Assembly (NCBI GenBank): GCA_913051905.1
Contig: CAJXBY010000164.1
Span: 1 to 5,886, forward strand
Reading direction: 5' to 3'
Origin: an uncultured Gammaproteobacteria bacterium
GTDB lineage: Bacteria; Pseudomonadota; Gammaproteobacteria; Arenicellales; UBA868
Length of the DNA: 5,886 bases
Part shown: positions 1 through 5,318 of the stretch, piece after piece
How the letters are laid out: each line of letters begins with the position of its first letter
Numbering within the stretch: the stretch's first letter is position 1
The notes under the pieces: generated by a model
Told to the model about the DNA's origin: nothing
Databases searched by the model: none
What the model saw: the letters and a program-made list of their open reading frames with translations, nothing else
Translations under genes and position numbers: made by a program

Positions 1-47
1 GCCTACCGCCAGCGTTCAATCTGAGCCAGGATCAAACTCTCCAGTTC
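1..47 (-). rRNA. rrs: 16S ribosomal RNA, 5' end only (gene runs off the left edge)
   Basis: Read on the minus strand, positions 40 to 21 give AGAGTTTGATCCTGGCTCAG, the universally conserved 16S sequence at E. coli positions 8-27. It continues as ATTGAACGCTGGCGGTAGGC to the window edge. Counting back seven bases puts the mature 5' end near position 47 (GAACTGG before AGAGTTTG), as in other gammaproteobacteria. Only about 47 of roughly 1,540 nt are present, so nothing can be said about the rest of the operon. The GGTAGGC at the edge replaces the commoner GGCAGGC, a natural variant that may help place the organism. The exact mature end could shift by one or two bases. Confidence 0.97.
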
Positions 48-55
48 AAGATTGA

Positions 56-73
56 GTTCGGCCCGGGCCGAAC
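56..73 (-). repeat. 18-nt perfect palindrome next to the 16S 5' end
   Basis: GTTCGGCCCGGGCCGAAC reads identically on both strands. In the rrn precursor it could form a short GC-rich hairpin about 9 nt before the mature 16S 5' end. It may be a local fold in the leader that affects processing, but no function can be assigned from sequence alone. Confidence 0.8.
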
Positions 74-150
74 AGGCCCCTGGCCGCTACCCTGCATATA
101 CTTACGCATCTACAAGGCAGTACGACTGGTAATTGGAATCAGACGCTAAA

Positions 151-162
151 AGCGCCCACACA
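151..162 (-). promoter_or_regulatory. rrn leader boxC
   Basis: The minus strand reads TGTGTGGGCGCT, close to the GTGTGGGCACT boxC of E. coli rrn leaders, and lies 16 nt downstream of boxA. BoxC contributes to the antitermination leader and is near one arm of the precursor 16S processing stem. The short core makes this less certain than boxA. Confidence 0.7.
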
Positions 163-177
163 ATCTACCTGACCAAA

Positions 178-190
178 TTGTTAAAGAACA
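178..190 (-). promoter_or_regulatory. rrn antiterminator boxA
   Basis: The minus strand reads TGTTCTTTAACAA, continuing as TTTGG. It differs by a single base from the E. coli rrn boxA core TGCTCTTTAACA. In RNA this element binds the NusB-NusE (S10) heterodimer and makes the rrn elongation complex resistant to Rho. Confidence 0.92.
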
Positions 191-196
191 TACGGG

Positions 197-211
197 CCAC
201 AGGAACTGTGG
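197..211 (-). promoter_or_regulatory. rrn leader boxB hairpin
   Basis: The minus strand reads CCACAG-TTC-CTGTGG, a perfect 6-bp stem with a 3-nt loop, seven bases before boxA. Position and size fit the boxB stem-loop of rrn antitermination leaders. In rrn operons boxB is less critical than boxA. Confidence 0.75.
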
Positions 212-227
212 TCCGCAAAGCCGGCGC

Positions 228-255
228 ATTATACCCGCGAATCGATCTTGGTCAA
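228..255 (-). promoter_or_regulatory. rrn P1-like sigma-70 promoter
   Basis: On the minus strand the -35 is TTGACC (255-250) and the -10 is a perfect TATAAT (233-228), separated by 16 bp. A 16-bp spacer and the GC-rich discriminator that follows (GCGCCGGC, 227-220) are hallmarks of rrn P1 promoters. In E. coli these features make initiation sensitive to ppGpp/DksA and to the level of the initiating NTP. Transcription should begin near 219-221. The sequence upstream of the -35 (256-285) is A/T-rich and could act as an UP element; it contains the inverted repeat AGGCA-N6-TGCCT (265-280). I see no second, P2-like promoter in the leader. Confidence 0.87.
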
Positions 256-354
256 AGTAAATATAGGCATTTATCTGCCTTTTCGAGGTGATTTTGCCGA
301 ATTCCTGCATCACGCCACCCAAATCGAGGGATAACCAACGGATACCCCGGGATC

Positions 355-1560
355 TTAATCTACGGTGACACTGGCAAAGCGTCGCTTGCCGACCTGCAGC
401 ACTTGCCGGCAACCCGTCTCGACCTTGAAGGATTTATCCGTGACCCGTTTCCCGTCAAGGCGAACCGCCCCTTGGGTCATGAGCCTCAGCGCTTCTGACG
501 TGCTGGCGGCAAAACCAACCGCTTTGATCAGGTTTGCCAACGGCATCGCTTTCCTGGCATTGTCGATTGCAAGATCCGGCATATCTTCGGGAACCTGCCC
601 TTTCTGAAAGCGGTTGACAAACTCAGTTTGGGCATCATTGGCTGCTTTTGCGGAATGGAAACGCTCAACTATCTCCCCCGCAAGCTGAAACTTGGCATCC
701 CGGGGATTCATCCCGTTGGCGATCTGCGTGCGAAGCCCTCTGACTTCTTCCATCGGCCGGAAACTCAACAACTCAAAATAACGCCACATCAACTCGTCCG
801 ATATCGACATCAGCTTGCCGAACATCTCGCCCGGCGAATCAGTAATGCCGACCGTGTTGTTCAGAGACTTGGACATTTTCTGTACGCCGTCCAGACCTTC
901 CAGCAAAGGCATCGTCAGGACCGTCTGCGGCCTTTGCCCGAACTGTTTTTGAAGCTCCCGTCCGACCAGTAAGTTGAATTTCTGATCGGTACCGCCCAGT
1001 TCGACGTCTGCCTCCAGCTTGACCGAGTCATAACCTTGCATCAGTGGATACAGGAATTCATGAATTGAGATGGGCAGGCCCTCTCGATATCGGTTGGAAA
1101 AATCGTCCCGCTCCAGCATCCTTGCAACGGTATACCGCGACGCAAGCCGGATCATACCCTCGGCACCGAGCTCGGTGCCCCAGCGGGAATTGAAATCGAC
1201 TATGGTCTTGTCGGGGTCCAGTATTTTGAAAACCTGTTCTTTATAGGTTGTTGCGTTTTCTTCGATCTCTTCACGGGTCAACGGTGGGCGGGTCGCGTTC
1301 TTACCACTTGGATCTCCAATCATCCCTGTGAAATCGCCGATCAGGAAAACGATTTCGTGCCCCAGTTCCTGGAACTGGCGCATTTTGTTGATCAGAACCG
1401 TGTGCCCAAGATGTAGGTCCGGCGCAGTCGGGTCAAATCCGACCTTGACTCGCATTGGTTGGCCGGACTGCAGGCGTTCTACCAGTTCCGACTCCAGCAG
1501 AATCTCTTCTGCGCCTCGACGCAACTGTTCCAGTGCTTGGTCGATGTCGCTGCCAGACAT
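355..1560 (-). CDS. tyrS: Tyrosyl-tRNA synthetase, TyrZ type
   Basis: This cytosolic class I aminoacyl-tRNA synthetase charges tRNA-Tyr with tyrosine in two ATP-dependent steps. The 401-residue protein is full length for the family. The ATP-binding HIGH motif is HLGH at residues 50-53, within [13 protein letters not shown]. The tyrosine pocket includes YPLMQGYD (171-178) and LGGTDQKFN (188-196). The second signature is a canonical KMSKS at 228-232. The KMSKS and the [13 protein letters not shown] segment mark the TyrZ subgroup, not the E. coli TyrS subgroup, which carries KFGKT. A C-terminal S4 RNA-binding domain covers about 340-401. The ATG at 1560 is the only sensible start, yet no Shine-Dalgarno sits at normal spacing; the nearest, GAAGGA, is 17 nt away. 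The gene lies directly upstream of rrn on the same strand, as tyrZ does in P. aeruginosa, with no clear terminator between. It ends in TAA. In a strict nomenclature it could be called tyrZ. Confidence 0.97.
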   Translation of the reverse strand: MSGSDIDQALEQLRRGAEEILLESELVERLQSGQPMRVKVGFDPTAPDLHLGHTVLINKMRQFQELGHEIVFLIGDFTGMIGDPSGKNATRPPLTREEIEENATTYKEQVFKILDPDKTIVDFNSRWGTELGAEGMIRLASRYTVARMLERDDFSNRYREGLPISIHEFLYPLMQGYDSVKLEADVELGGTDQKFNLLVGRELQKQFGQRPQTVLTMPLLEGLDGVQKMSKSLNNTVGITDSPGEMFGKLMSISDELMWRYFELLSFRPMEEVRGLRTQIANGMNPRDAKFQLAGEIVERFHSAKAANDAQTEFVNRFQKGQVPEDMPDLAIDNARKAMPLANLIKAVGFAASTSEALRLMTQGAVRLDGKRVTDKSFKVETGCRQVLQVGKRRFASVTVD

Positions 1561-1809
1561 TTGTTTGGGATAGTGAATCCTTCAGGGGAGTGGCATTCTA
1601 ACCGAACAAGTTCAGCTCGCAGATCTTACGACCCGACATTAGAACCGGCTTCAGTAGACCCTTAACCCGATCTTGCCTGAGCTCAGGTACTGCTCAACCC
1701 ACGCAGCCAGATGGCAACGAATTTTCGGAATACCCACAAACGACTCGCCTTAATTTTCTAAAACTGCACTTTAATTAGTTCACGGAAGCTCCTTTGACGA
1801 AAGGATAAA
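1561..1809. other. Divergent intergenic region between tyrS and the M23 peptidase gene
   Basis: Both flanking genes start here and point outward, so both promoters are expected in these 249 nt. The half near the peptidase gene is A/T-rich (1751-1780) and is the likeliest site of its promoter, but no good -35/-10 pair stands out. On the tyrS side, a weak TTGAGC (1697-1692) and CAAGAT (1675-1670) pair with 16-bp spacing could be a promoter. Its spacer contains the perfect 12-nt palindrome CCTGAGCTCAGG (1676-1687). I see no RNA gene and no credible protein gene. Confidence 0.5.
1800..1805 (+). promoter_or_regulatory. Ribosome binding site of the M23 peptidase gene
   Basis: AAAGGA lies four bases before the ATG at 1810, a reasonable Shine-Dalgarno match at short spacing. 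It favours this start over the next in-frame ATG (codon 21), which has no such match. Confidence 0.65.
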
Positions 1810-3507
1810 ATGAAGTTACAGTACCCTGACCCCGAATCACCGTCGGGTACTCCAGAGACCCTTTTCGCGATGCCGAAGCCGCGCTCTCTCTATCAGTCAG
1901 ATCTGCGTTATCTGCTCCACCCCGCTCCCAGCTCCAGCCCGCGGAACGTCCTTGGACACCTGCACTGGATCGCTGCGCTCATCGTCCTAATCGGTATCGG
2001 CATCTGGCTTGGCAGCAGGCCCGATGCTTCGACCAACCCAACGCTCAGCGGCAAAGACTCCAGCAAAAAACTGAAATCCCAGATCATCCAGGTCCTCGAA
2101 ACCCGCAAAGAAAACCTGGAGCAGGATATCGAAACGGCTTCTTTAGGCTCTTTCTCGACTTCGGACAGCCCCGCAACAACCATCGAGTTTGCGGAGGACA
2201 CGCTCGGCGCACCGGATCATCCAGTCAATCCAACGCTACTCAGCCACCCGCGGACACTGCCACCCCTGTTCCCTGAAATCATCATTGACATGCGTTCGGT
2301 CGCCCTGCTGAACAAAACTTTGCCAGATTCCACGTTAGCAACCGTTGTGACCCCTCCGCTGAAGCCCCCTCTTGTAGAGGATGCCGCTTCTTCTGAACCA
2401 CCTTCTGATGCCTCTTCGAAGTCCCGCAAGAACTGGACAGTGATTGAAATCAGGCCTGGCGACTCGCTCGCCCGAATTTTCAAGAACTCGGGGCTCGACC
2501 CGGCAGTGGCGATTCGGATTGCCAGCCACCCTGAAGGCAAGATCCTTGCGCAACTTCACACGGGACCCCGCCTTACGTTCCAACTCGATACAGACAACGG
2601 CCTCCTCGAACTGCGCTATGAGCAGAGTCGCCGTAAAACCCTCAGGGTCTGGCGAGAGCAGGAGCATTACCGGTTCGAAACTCTGACCCAGGCCTTTGAA
2701 GTCAGACAACGTGAAGTTACCGGATCGATCACTACCTCACTCTACGAAAGCGGGCAGCGAAACGGTCTCAGCGATCAAATGCTTCATGGTCTCGCCTCGA
2801 TTTTCAGCTGGCAGGTCGACTTCGCCAGAGATATTCGGCCCGGCGATCAGTACAGCCTGATCTACGAAGAGCGATATCTGAATAACCAGAAAATCTCGAC
2901 GGGCCCGATACTTGCGGTTGGCCTGGTGTTGTCCGGAAAATCCTACCAGGCGATTAGACACGTCGGGGAATCCGGCCAGGCCCGCTATTACTCACCGGAC
3001 GGAACCAGTCTCGCCGGGGTCTTCTTACGGTGGCCTACACGCACGGGTCAAATCACTTCCGGTTATTCCCTCCGCCGCTACCACCCCATACTCAAGCGCT
3101 GGCGTCCACATCGTGCACTGGACTATAAAGGTCGAACCGGCGATCCAGTCATGGCGACCGCGGATGGTACGGTCGTGTTCGCCGGGAACAAAGGCGCCTA
3201 TGGCCGGACAGTCATTCTCAGACATGGCAACCGATACCGCACGTTATACGCCCACCTGTCCAAGTTTGGTCGAAAAATCCAGGTGGGCCAGCGTGTCAAA
3301 CAGGGGCAGATTATCGGCCGCATCGGTAGCACCGGCCTTTCTACTGGACCCCACCTGCACTACGAACTGCATATCGACAAAAAGCCGGTGAATCCCCTTA
3401 AGGCCAAACTCCCTCGCACCGCACCACTGGCAAAAGCTGCGCGGCCGGGCTTTATTGCTAGGGCTCAAGTACTGTCCCAGCGTCTTGACCGGCTGATCGG
3501 TGCCTGA
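1810..3507 (+). CDS. Membrane-anchored M23 (LytM) peptidoglycan endopeptidase, MepM/Csd3-like
   Basis: This is probably a zinc-dependent DD-endopeptidase that cuts peptidoglycan cross-links in the periplasm during wall growth. The 565-residue protein has a cytoplasmic stretch of about 50 residues and one membrane segment (about 52-68, WIAALIVLIGIGIWLG), which suggests a type II anchor. A Pro/Ser/Thr-rich linker (about 71-208) includes a short charged, helix-prone stretch at 84-110. An OapA/LysM-like domain begins near 209 (VIEIRPGDSLARIF), and a Csd3-type middle domain spans about 300-405. The M23 domain (about 410-530) is complete: the zinc ligands should be H434 and D438 (HRALD) and H517, with catalytic H482 (YAHLS) and H515 (HLH at 515-517). 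No signal peptidase site or lipobox is evident. E. coli MepM is shorter (about 440 residues), the excess here being largely N-terminal. anmK lies 72 nt downstream on the same strand and may share its transcript. The domain calls are from motifs, not from a profile search. Confidence 0.9.
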   Translation: MKLQYPDPESPSGTPETLFAMPKPRSLYQSDLRYLLHPAPSSSPRNVLGHLHWIAALIVLIGIGIWLGSRPDASTNPTLSGKDSSKKLKSQIIQVLETRKENLEQDIETASLGSFSTSDSPATTIEFAEDTLGAPDHPVNPTLLSHPRTLPPLFPEIIIDMRSVALLNKTLPDSTLATVVTPPLKPPLVEDAASSEPPSDASSKSRKNWTVIEIRPGDSLARIFKNSGLDPAVAIRIASHPEGKILAQLHTGPRLTFQLDTDNGLLELRYEQSRRKTLRVWREQEHYRFETLTQAFEVRQREVTGSITTSLYESGQRNGLSDQMLHGLASIFSWQVDFARDIRPGDQYSLIYEERYLNNQKISTGPILAVGLVLSGKSYQAIRHVGESGQARYYSPDGTSLAGVFLRWPTRTGQITSGYSLRRYHPILKRWRPHRALDYKGRTGDPVMATADGTVVFAGNKGAYGRTVILRHGNRYRTLYAHLSKFGRKIQVGQRVKQGQIIGRIGSTGLSTGPHLHYELHIDKKPVNPLKAKLPRTAPLAKAARPGFIARAQVLSQRLDRLIGA

Positions 3508-3525
3508 ACAGTTCTCAGGCTGTTC
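3502..3525 (+). repeat. Two overlapping, mutually exclusive hairpins at the M23 stop codon
   Basis: Hairpin A pairs GCCTGA (3502-3507) with TCAGGC (3515-3520) around a 7-nt loop. Hairpin B pairs GAACAG (3506-3511) with CTGTTC (3520-3525) around an 8-nt loop. They share bases, so only one can form at a time. Hairpin A includes the TGA stop codon of the M23 gene. No T-run follows, so this does not look like an intrinsic terminator. It lies in the 72-nt gap before anmK and may affect message stability or anmK expression; that is inference. Confidence 0.55.
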
Positions 3526-3579
3526 TAAGGGTGCTTTAACTGTCCGGTCGCCCGACTGACAATCGAGCATGAGTGTTCA

Positions 3580-4680
3580 ATGAACGCCGCGGGCGAGTTA
3601 TACATCGGCCTGATGAGCGGAACCAGTTCCGATGCAATCGATGCGGCGCTGGTGAGCATCACTGAATCTTCAACCCGGCTTCTGCACAGCCTGGCTGTAC
3701 CGATCGACAAATCCCTTACAGGCTGCATTCGTGCGGCCGTTGATGGATCAGCAGACCGCCTGGAAGACGTCTATGCCCTGGATGTTGCATTGGGCGAAGC
3801 CTTCGCCGACGCGGCGCTGGCACTGATAAAAGCCTCCGGCAAAAGAACCATTAAGGCAATAGGCTCTCACGGACAAACTGTCCGCCACCGCCCGAACGCT
3901 GCCCGTCCTTTCTCCGCCCAGCTTGGCAGCGGTGCAGTCATCGCGGCGCGTACAGGCATCACGACCGTCAACGATTTTCGATCAGGCGACATTGCTCTCG
4001 GGGGTCAAGGCGCTCCGCTCACACCTGTGTTTCACCAGGCCTTGTTCTCTGCAGCAGATGAACACCGAGTCATTCTCAATATCGGTGGAATCTCTAATGT
4101 CACTATCCTCCACGGAAAAAGTTCTCTCCTCGGATTCGATACAGGTCCCGGCAACACGCTGCTGGACCACTGGTATCGATGCCATCATCTCGGTCAGTTC
4201 GACAAGAACGGGGATTGGAGTCGGGATGGACAACAGTTAACAGGATTACTGGACAATCTACTGGATGACCCTTATTTCAGTCGCCCGGTCCCCAAATCCA
4301 CCGGACTCGAGTACTTCAACCTCAACTGGCTCCGTGGTCATCTCGACGGGACAGAAAAGCCGGAGGATGTTCAGGCAACCCTGGTGTGCCTGACGGCCCA
4401 AAGCATTACCCAGGCGCTGCAAATGCACGCACCCCAGACCGGCCGGATGTTTCTGTGCGGTGGTGGTGCGCAAAATCAGCAACTGGTGCGGCAGTTACGG
4501 GAGGGTCTGCCGAACGTCGCATTGCATCAAACAGATGAACTCGGCATTCCCACAGACTGGGTCGAAGCAGTGGCGTTTGCATGGCTGGCCAGACAACGGC
4601 TCAAAGCACAGGTCACCAGCCTGCCTGAAGTGACGGGTGCACACCAACCCCTATCCTTGGGTGCGGTCTATCTCCCGTGA
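3580..4680 (+). CDS. anmK: Anhydro-N-acetylmuramic acid kinase
   Basis: AnmK opens the 1,6-anhydro ring of anhydro-N-acetylmuramic acid and phosphorylates it with ATP to give MurNAc-6-phosphate, a cytosolic step in peptidoglycan recycling. The 366 residues match the family's usual length. The N-terminal phosphate-binding signature is IGLMSGTSSDAIDAAL (9-24). Further ASKHA-fold motifs are GSHGQTVRHRP (95-105), NIGGISNV (167-174), FDTGPGN (186-192) with the expected catalytic Asp at 187, and FLCGGGAQN (291-299). Most relatives have SLDG or SMDG where this protein has SSDA, a mild variant. The ATG at 3580 has only a weak GAG (3571-3573) upstream; an out-of-frame ATG at 3569 hits a stop (TGA) after four codons. 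The gene follows the M23 hydrolase on the same strand, a sensible pairing of wall cleavage and recycling, and converges on erpA with 15 nt between them. Confidence 0.96.
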   Translation: MNAAGELYIGLMSGTSSDAIDAALVSITESSTRLLHSLAVPIDKSLTGCIRAAVDGSADRLEDVYALDVALGEAFADAALALIKASGKRTIKAIGSHGQTVRHRPNAARPFSAQLGSGAVIAARTGITTVNDFRSGDIALGGQGAPLTPVFHQALFSAADEHRVILNIGGISNVTILHGKSSLLGFDTGPGNTLLDHWYRCHHLGQFDKNGDWSRDGQQLTGLLDNLLDDPYFSRPVPKSTGLEYFNLNWLRGHLDGTEKPEDVQATLVCLTAQSITQALQMHAPQTGRMFLCGGGAQNQQLVRQLREGLPNVALHQTDELGIPTDWVEAVAFAWLARQRLKAQVTSLPEVTGAHQPLSLGAVYLP

Positions 4681-4695
4681 CGACTGAGCCGCGAA

Positions 4696-5028
4696 TCAGA
4701 TGCCGAAGGAGGCCCCGCAACCGCAGGTCGTCGCGGCGTTCGGGTTATTGACTACGAAGCGGGATCCCTGCAGGTCATCGATGAAGTCGATTTCGGCGCC
4801 TTTCAAATACTGCAGGCTCATCGGGTCAACCACCACCTGGACACTGCTGTTTGTAAATTCTAGATCATCGATAGCAGCTGCTTCTTCGAACTGGAATCCA
4901 TACTGGAATCCGGAGCAACCCCCGCCCTGTATGTAGACCCGGAACTTAAGGTCAGGATTGTCCTTTGATGCGATCAGACTCTCGAGTCTCTTGATTGCAC
5001 TATCAGAGATAATTAGATCCGTTTCCAA
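4696..5028 (-). CDS. erpA: Iron-sulfur cluster insertion protein ErpA (A-type carrier)
   Basis: ErpA is a cytosolic A-type carrier that accepts Fe-S clusters from the assembly scaffold and passes them to target proteins, including IspG/IspH of isoprenoid synthesis in E. coli. The 110 residues carry the three ligand cysteines of the family: C38 in [11 protein letters not shown] (35-45), and C102 and C104 in TTCGCGASF (100-108). The [11 protein letters not shown] context and length fit ErpA better than IscA, and P. aeruginosa has erpA at this place beside anmK. The start is TTG at 5028, giving a normal ErpA N-terminus. No in-frame ATG occurs before codon 70, and an in-frame TAG lies 9 nt upstream, so no longer version exists. 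An AGAGG motif (5044-5040) lies 11 nt before the TTG, slightly long spacing. No recognisable IscR site was seen upstream. Confidence 0.95.
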   Translation of the reverse strand: METDLIISDSAIKRLESLIASKDNPDLKFRVYIQGGGCSGFQYGFQFEEAAAIDDLEFTNSSVQVVVDPMSLQYLKGAEIDFIDDLQGSRFVVNNPNAATTCGCGASFGI

Positions 5029-5105
5029 TCGTTTCTAGACCTCTATGGTTATGGGTTCTAGCCTTTCGGGGCCAGAGTCAGCAAAGGAGCCTTGGGCTGG
5101 TGACT

Positions 5106-5128
5106 ATTTTAACGAGCATCGGCCCTGT
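5106..5128 (-). promoter_or_regulatory. erpA: Possible erpA promoter (weak)
   Basis: On the minus strand, TAAAAT (5111-5106) is a good -10. With a 17-bp spacer the -35 would be around 5134-5129 and reads TGGATT, only three of six consensus bases. Transcription would start near 5099, leaving a leader of about 70 nt. The -10 is plausible but the -35 is poor, so this is tentative. Confidence 0.3.
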
Positions 5129-5216
5129 AATCCACCGAACGACACTCCCTGGGCCCATTCCTATAGCAATCGGGACATCCAAAGACCAGATCACAGGTCC
5201 TTACAGGTGCCGCGGC

Positions 5217-5236
5217 CCTTCTTTATCTGCAGAAGG
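5217..5236. repeat. Perfect inverted repeat CCTTCT-N8-AGAAGG
   Basis: Six-base arms flank the 8-nt loop TTATCTGC, about 83 nt before the ybaK-family start. A second inverted repeat begins at its right end (GGAACC near 5235-5240 with GGTTCC about 13 nt on), so the two arms overlap. It could be an operator or a weak leader hairpin. The function is unknown. Confidence 0.5.
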
Positions 5237-5318
5237 AACCTGTTCAATTCCGGGGTTCCATGCGCTATGCTGTGCATAACTTGTAGGGCATTGTGAAAAC
5301 GTACGCCAAAAGCATCTT

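Larger units (their letters stand above)
48..220 (-). other. rrn leader (transcribed spacer upstream of 16S)
   Basis: This is the roughly 173-nt transcribed leader between the predicted rrn start point and the mature 16S 5' end. It holds boxB, boxA and boxC in the order known from E. coli rrn operons, which supports assembly of an antitermination complex on the polymerase (NusB/NusE at boxA). The remainder should pair with sequence beyond the 16S 3' end to form the RNase III processing stem, but that partner is outside the window. A small hairpin (CGCT/AGCG with an A- or T-rich loop, around 143-154) overlaps boxC, and an 18-nt palindrome lies at 56-73. No protein gene is credible here. Confidence 0.85.
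5029..5318. other. Divergent intergenic region between erpA and the ybaK-family gene
   Basis: These 290 nt separate two outward-facing genes. Besides the weak erpA promoter, they hold a direct repeat of ACAGGT at 10-bp spacing (5193-5198 and 5203-5208) and two inverted repeats: CCTTCT-N8-AGAAGG (5217-5236) and GGAACC...GGTTCC (beginning at 5235). These could be operators or RNA hairpins, but none matches a site I recognise. No T-run marks a terminator and no tRNA-like fold is apparent. Open frames crossing this region lack a ribosome binding site and resemble no known protein. Confidence 0.5.

Noticed and set aside
265..280. AGGCA-N6-TGCCT inverted repeat as a tyrS terminator
   Set aside because: The stem is only 5 bp and is not followed by a T-run; it sits in the A/T-rich zone just upstream of the rrn -35, so an UP or regulatory element is more likely.
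300..354. Intrinsic terminator after tyrS
   Set aside because: The segment has near-direct repeats (GGTATCC and GGTTATCC) but no stable stem followed by a T-run.
146..412. 88-codon minus-strand open frame across the rrn promoter and leader
   Set aside because: It overlaps the 3' end of tyrS in another frame, covers the -35/-10, boxB and boxA elements, and resembles no known protein.
1595..1624. TAGAAT as -10 of a tyrS promoter
   Set aside because: No hexamer at 16-18 bp upstream resembles TTGACA, and the spacing to the ATG gives a very short leader. It is kept only as a remark.
1561..1809. T-box or other riboswitch controlling tyrS
   Set aside because: No T-box core sequence or specifier hairpin is seen, and T-box control of synthetases is rare in gammaproteobacteria.
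1908..3570. Antisense and alternate-frame open frames within the M23 gene
   Set aside because: All are shadows of a frame with clear domain motifs from start to end; none has its own family resemblance or ribosome binding site.
3508..3579. Intrinsic terminator between the M23 gene and anmK
   Set aside because: The hairpins at 3502-3525 lack a following T-run; the next bases are TAAGGGTGC.
5045..5296. 83-codon plus-strand open frame in the erpA/ybaK intergenic region
   Set aside because: There is no Shine-Dalgarno before its ATG, the composition is irregular, it resembles no known protein, and it lies over the expected erpA promoter and leader.
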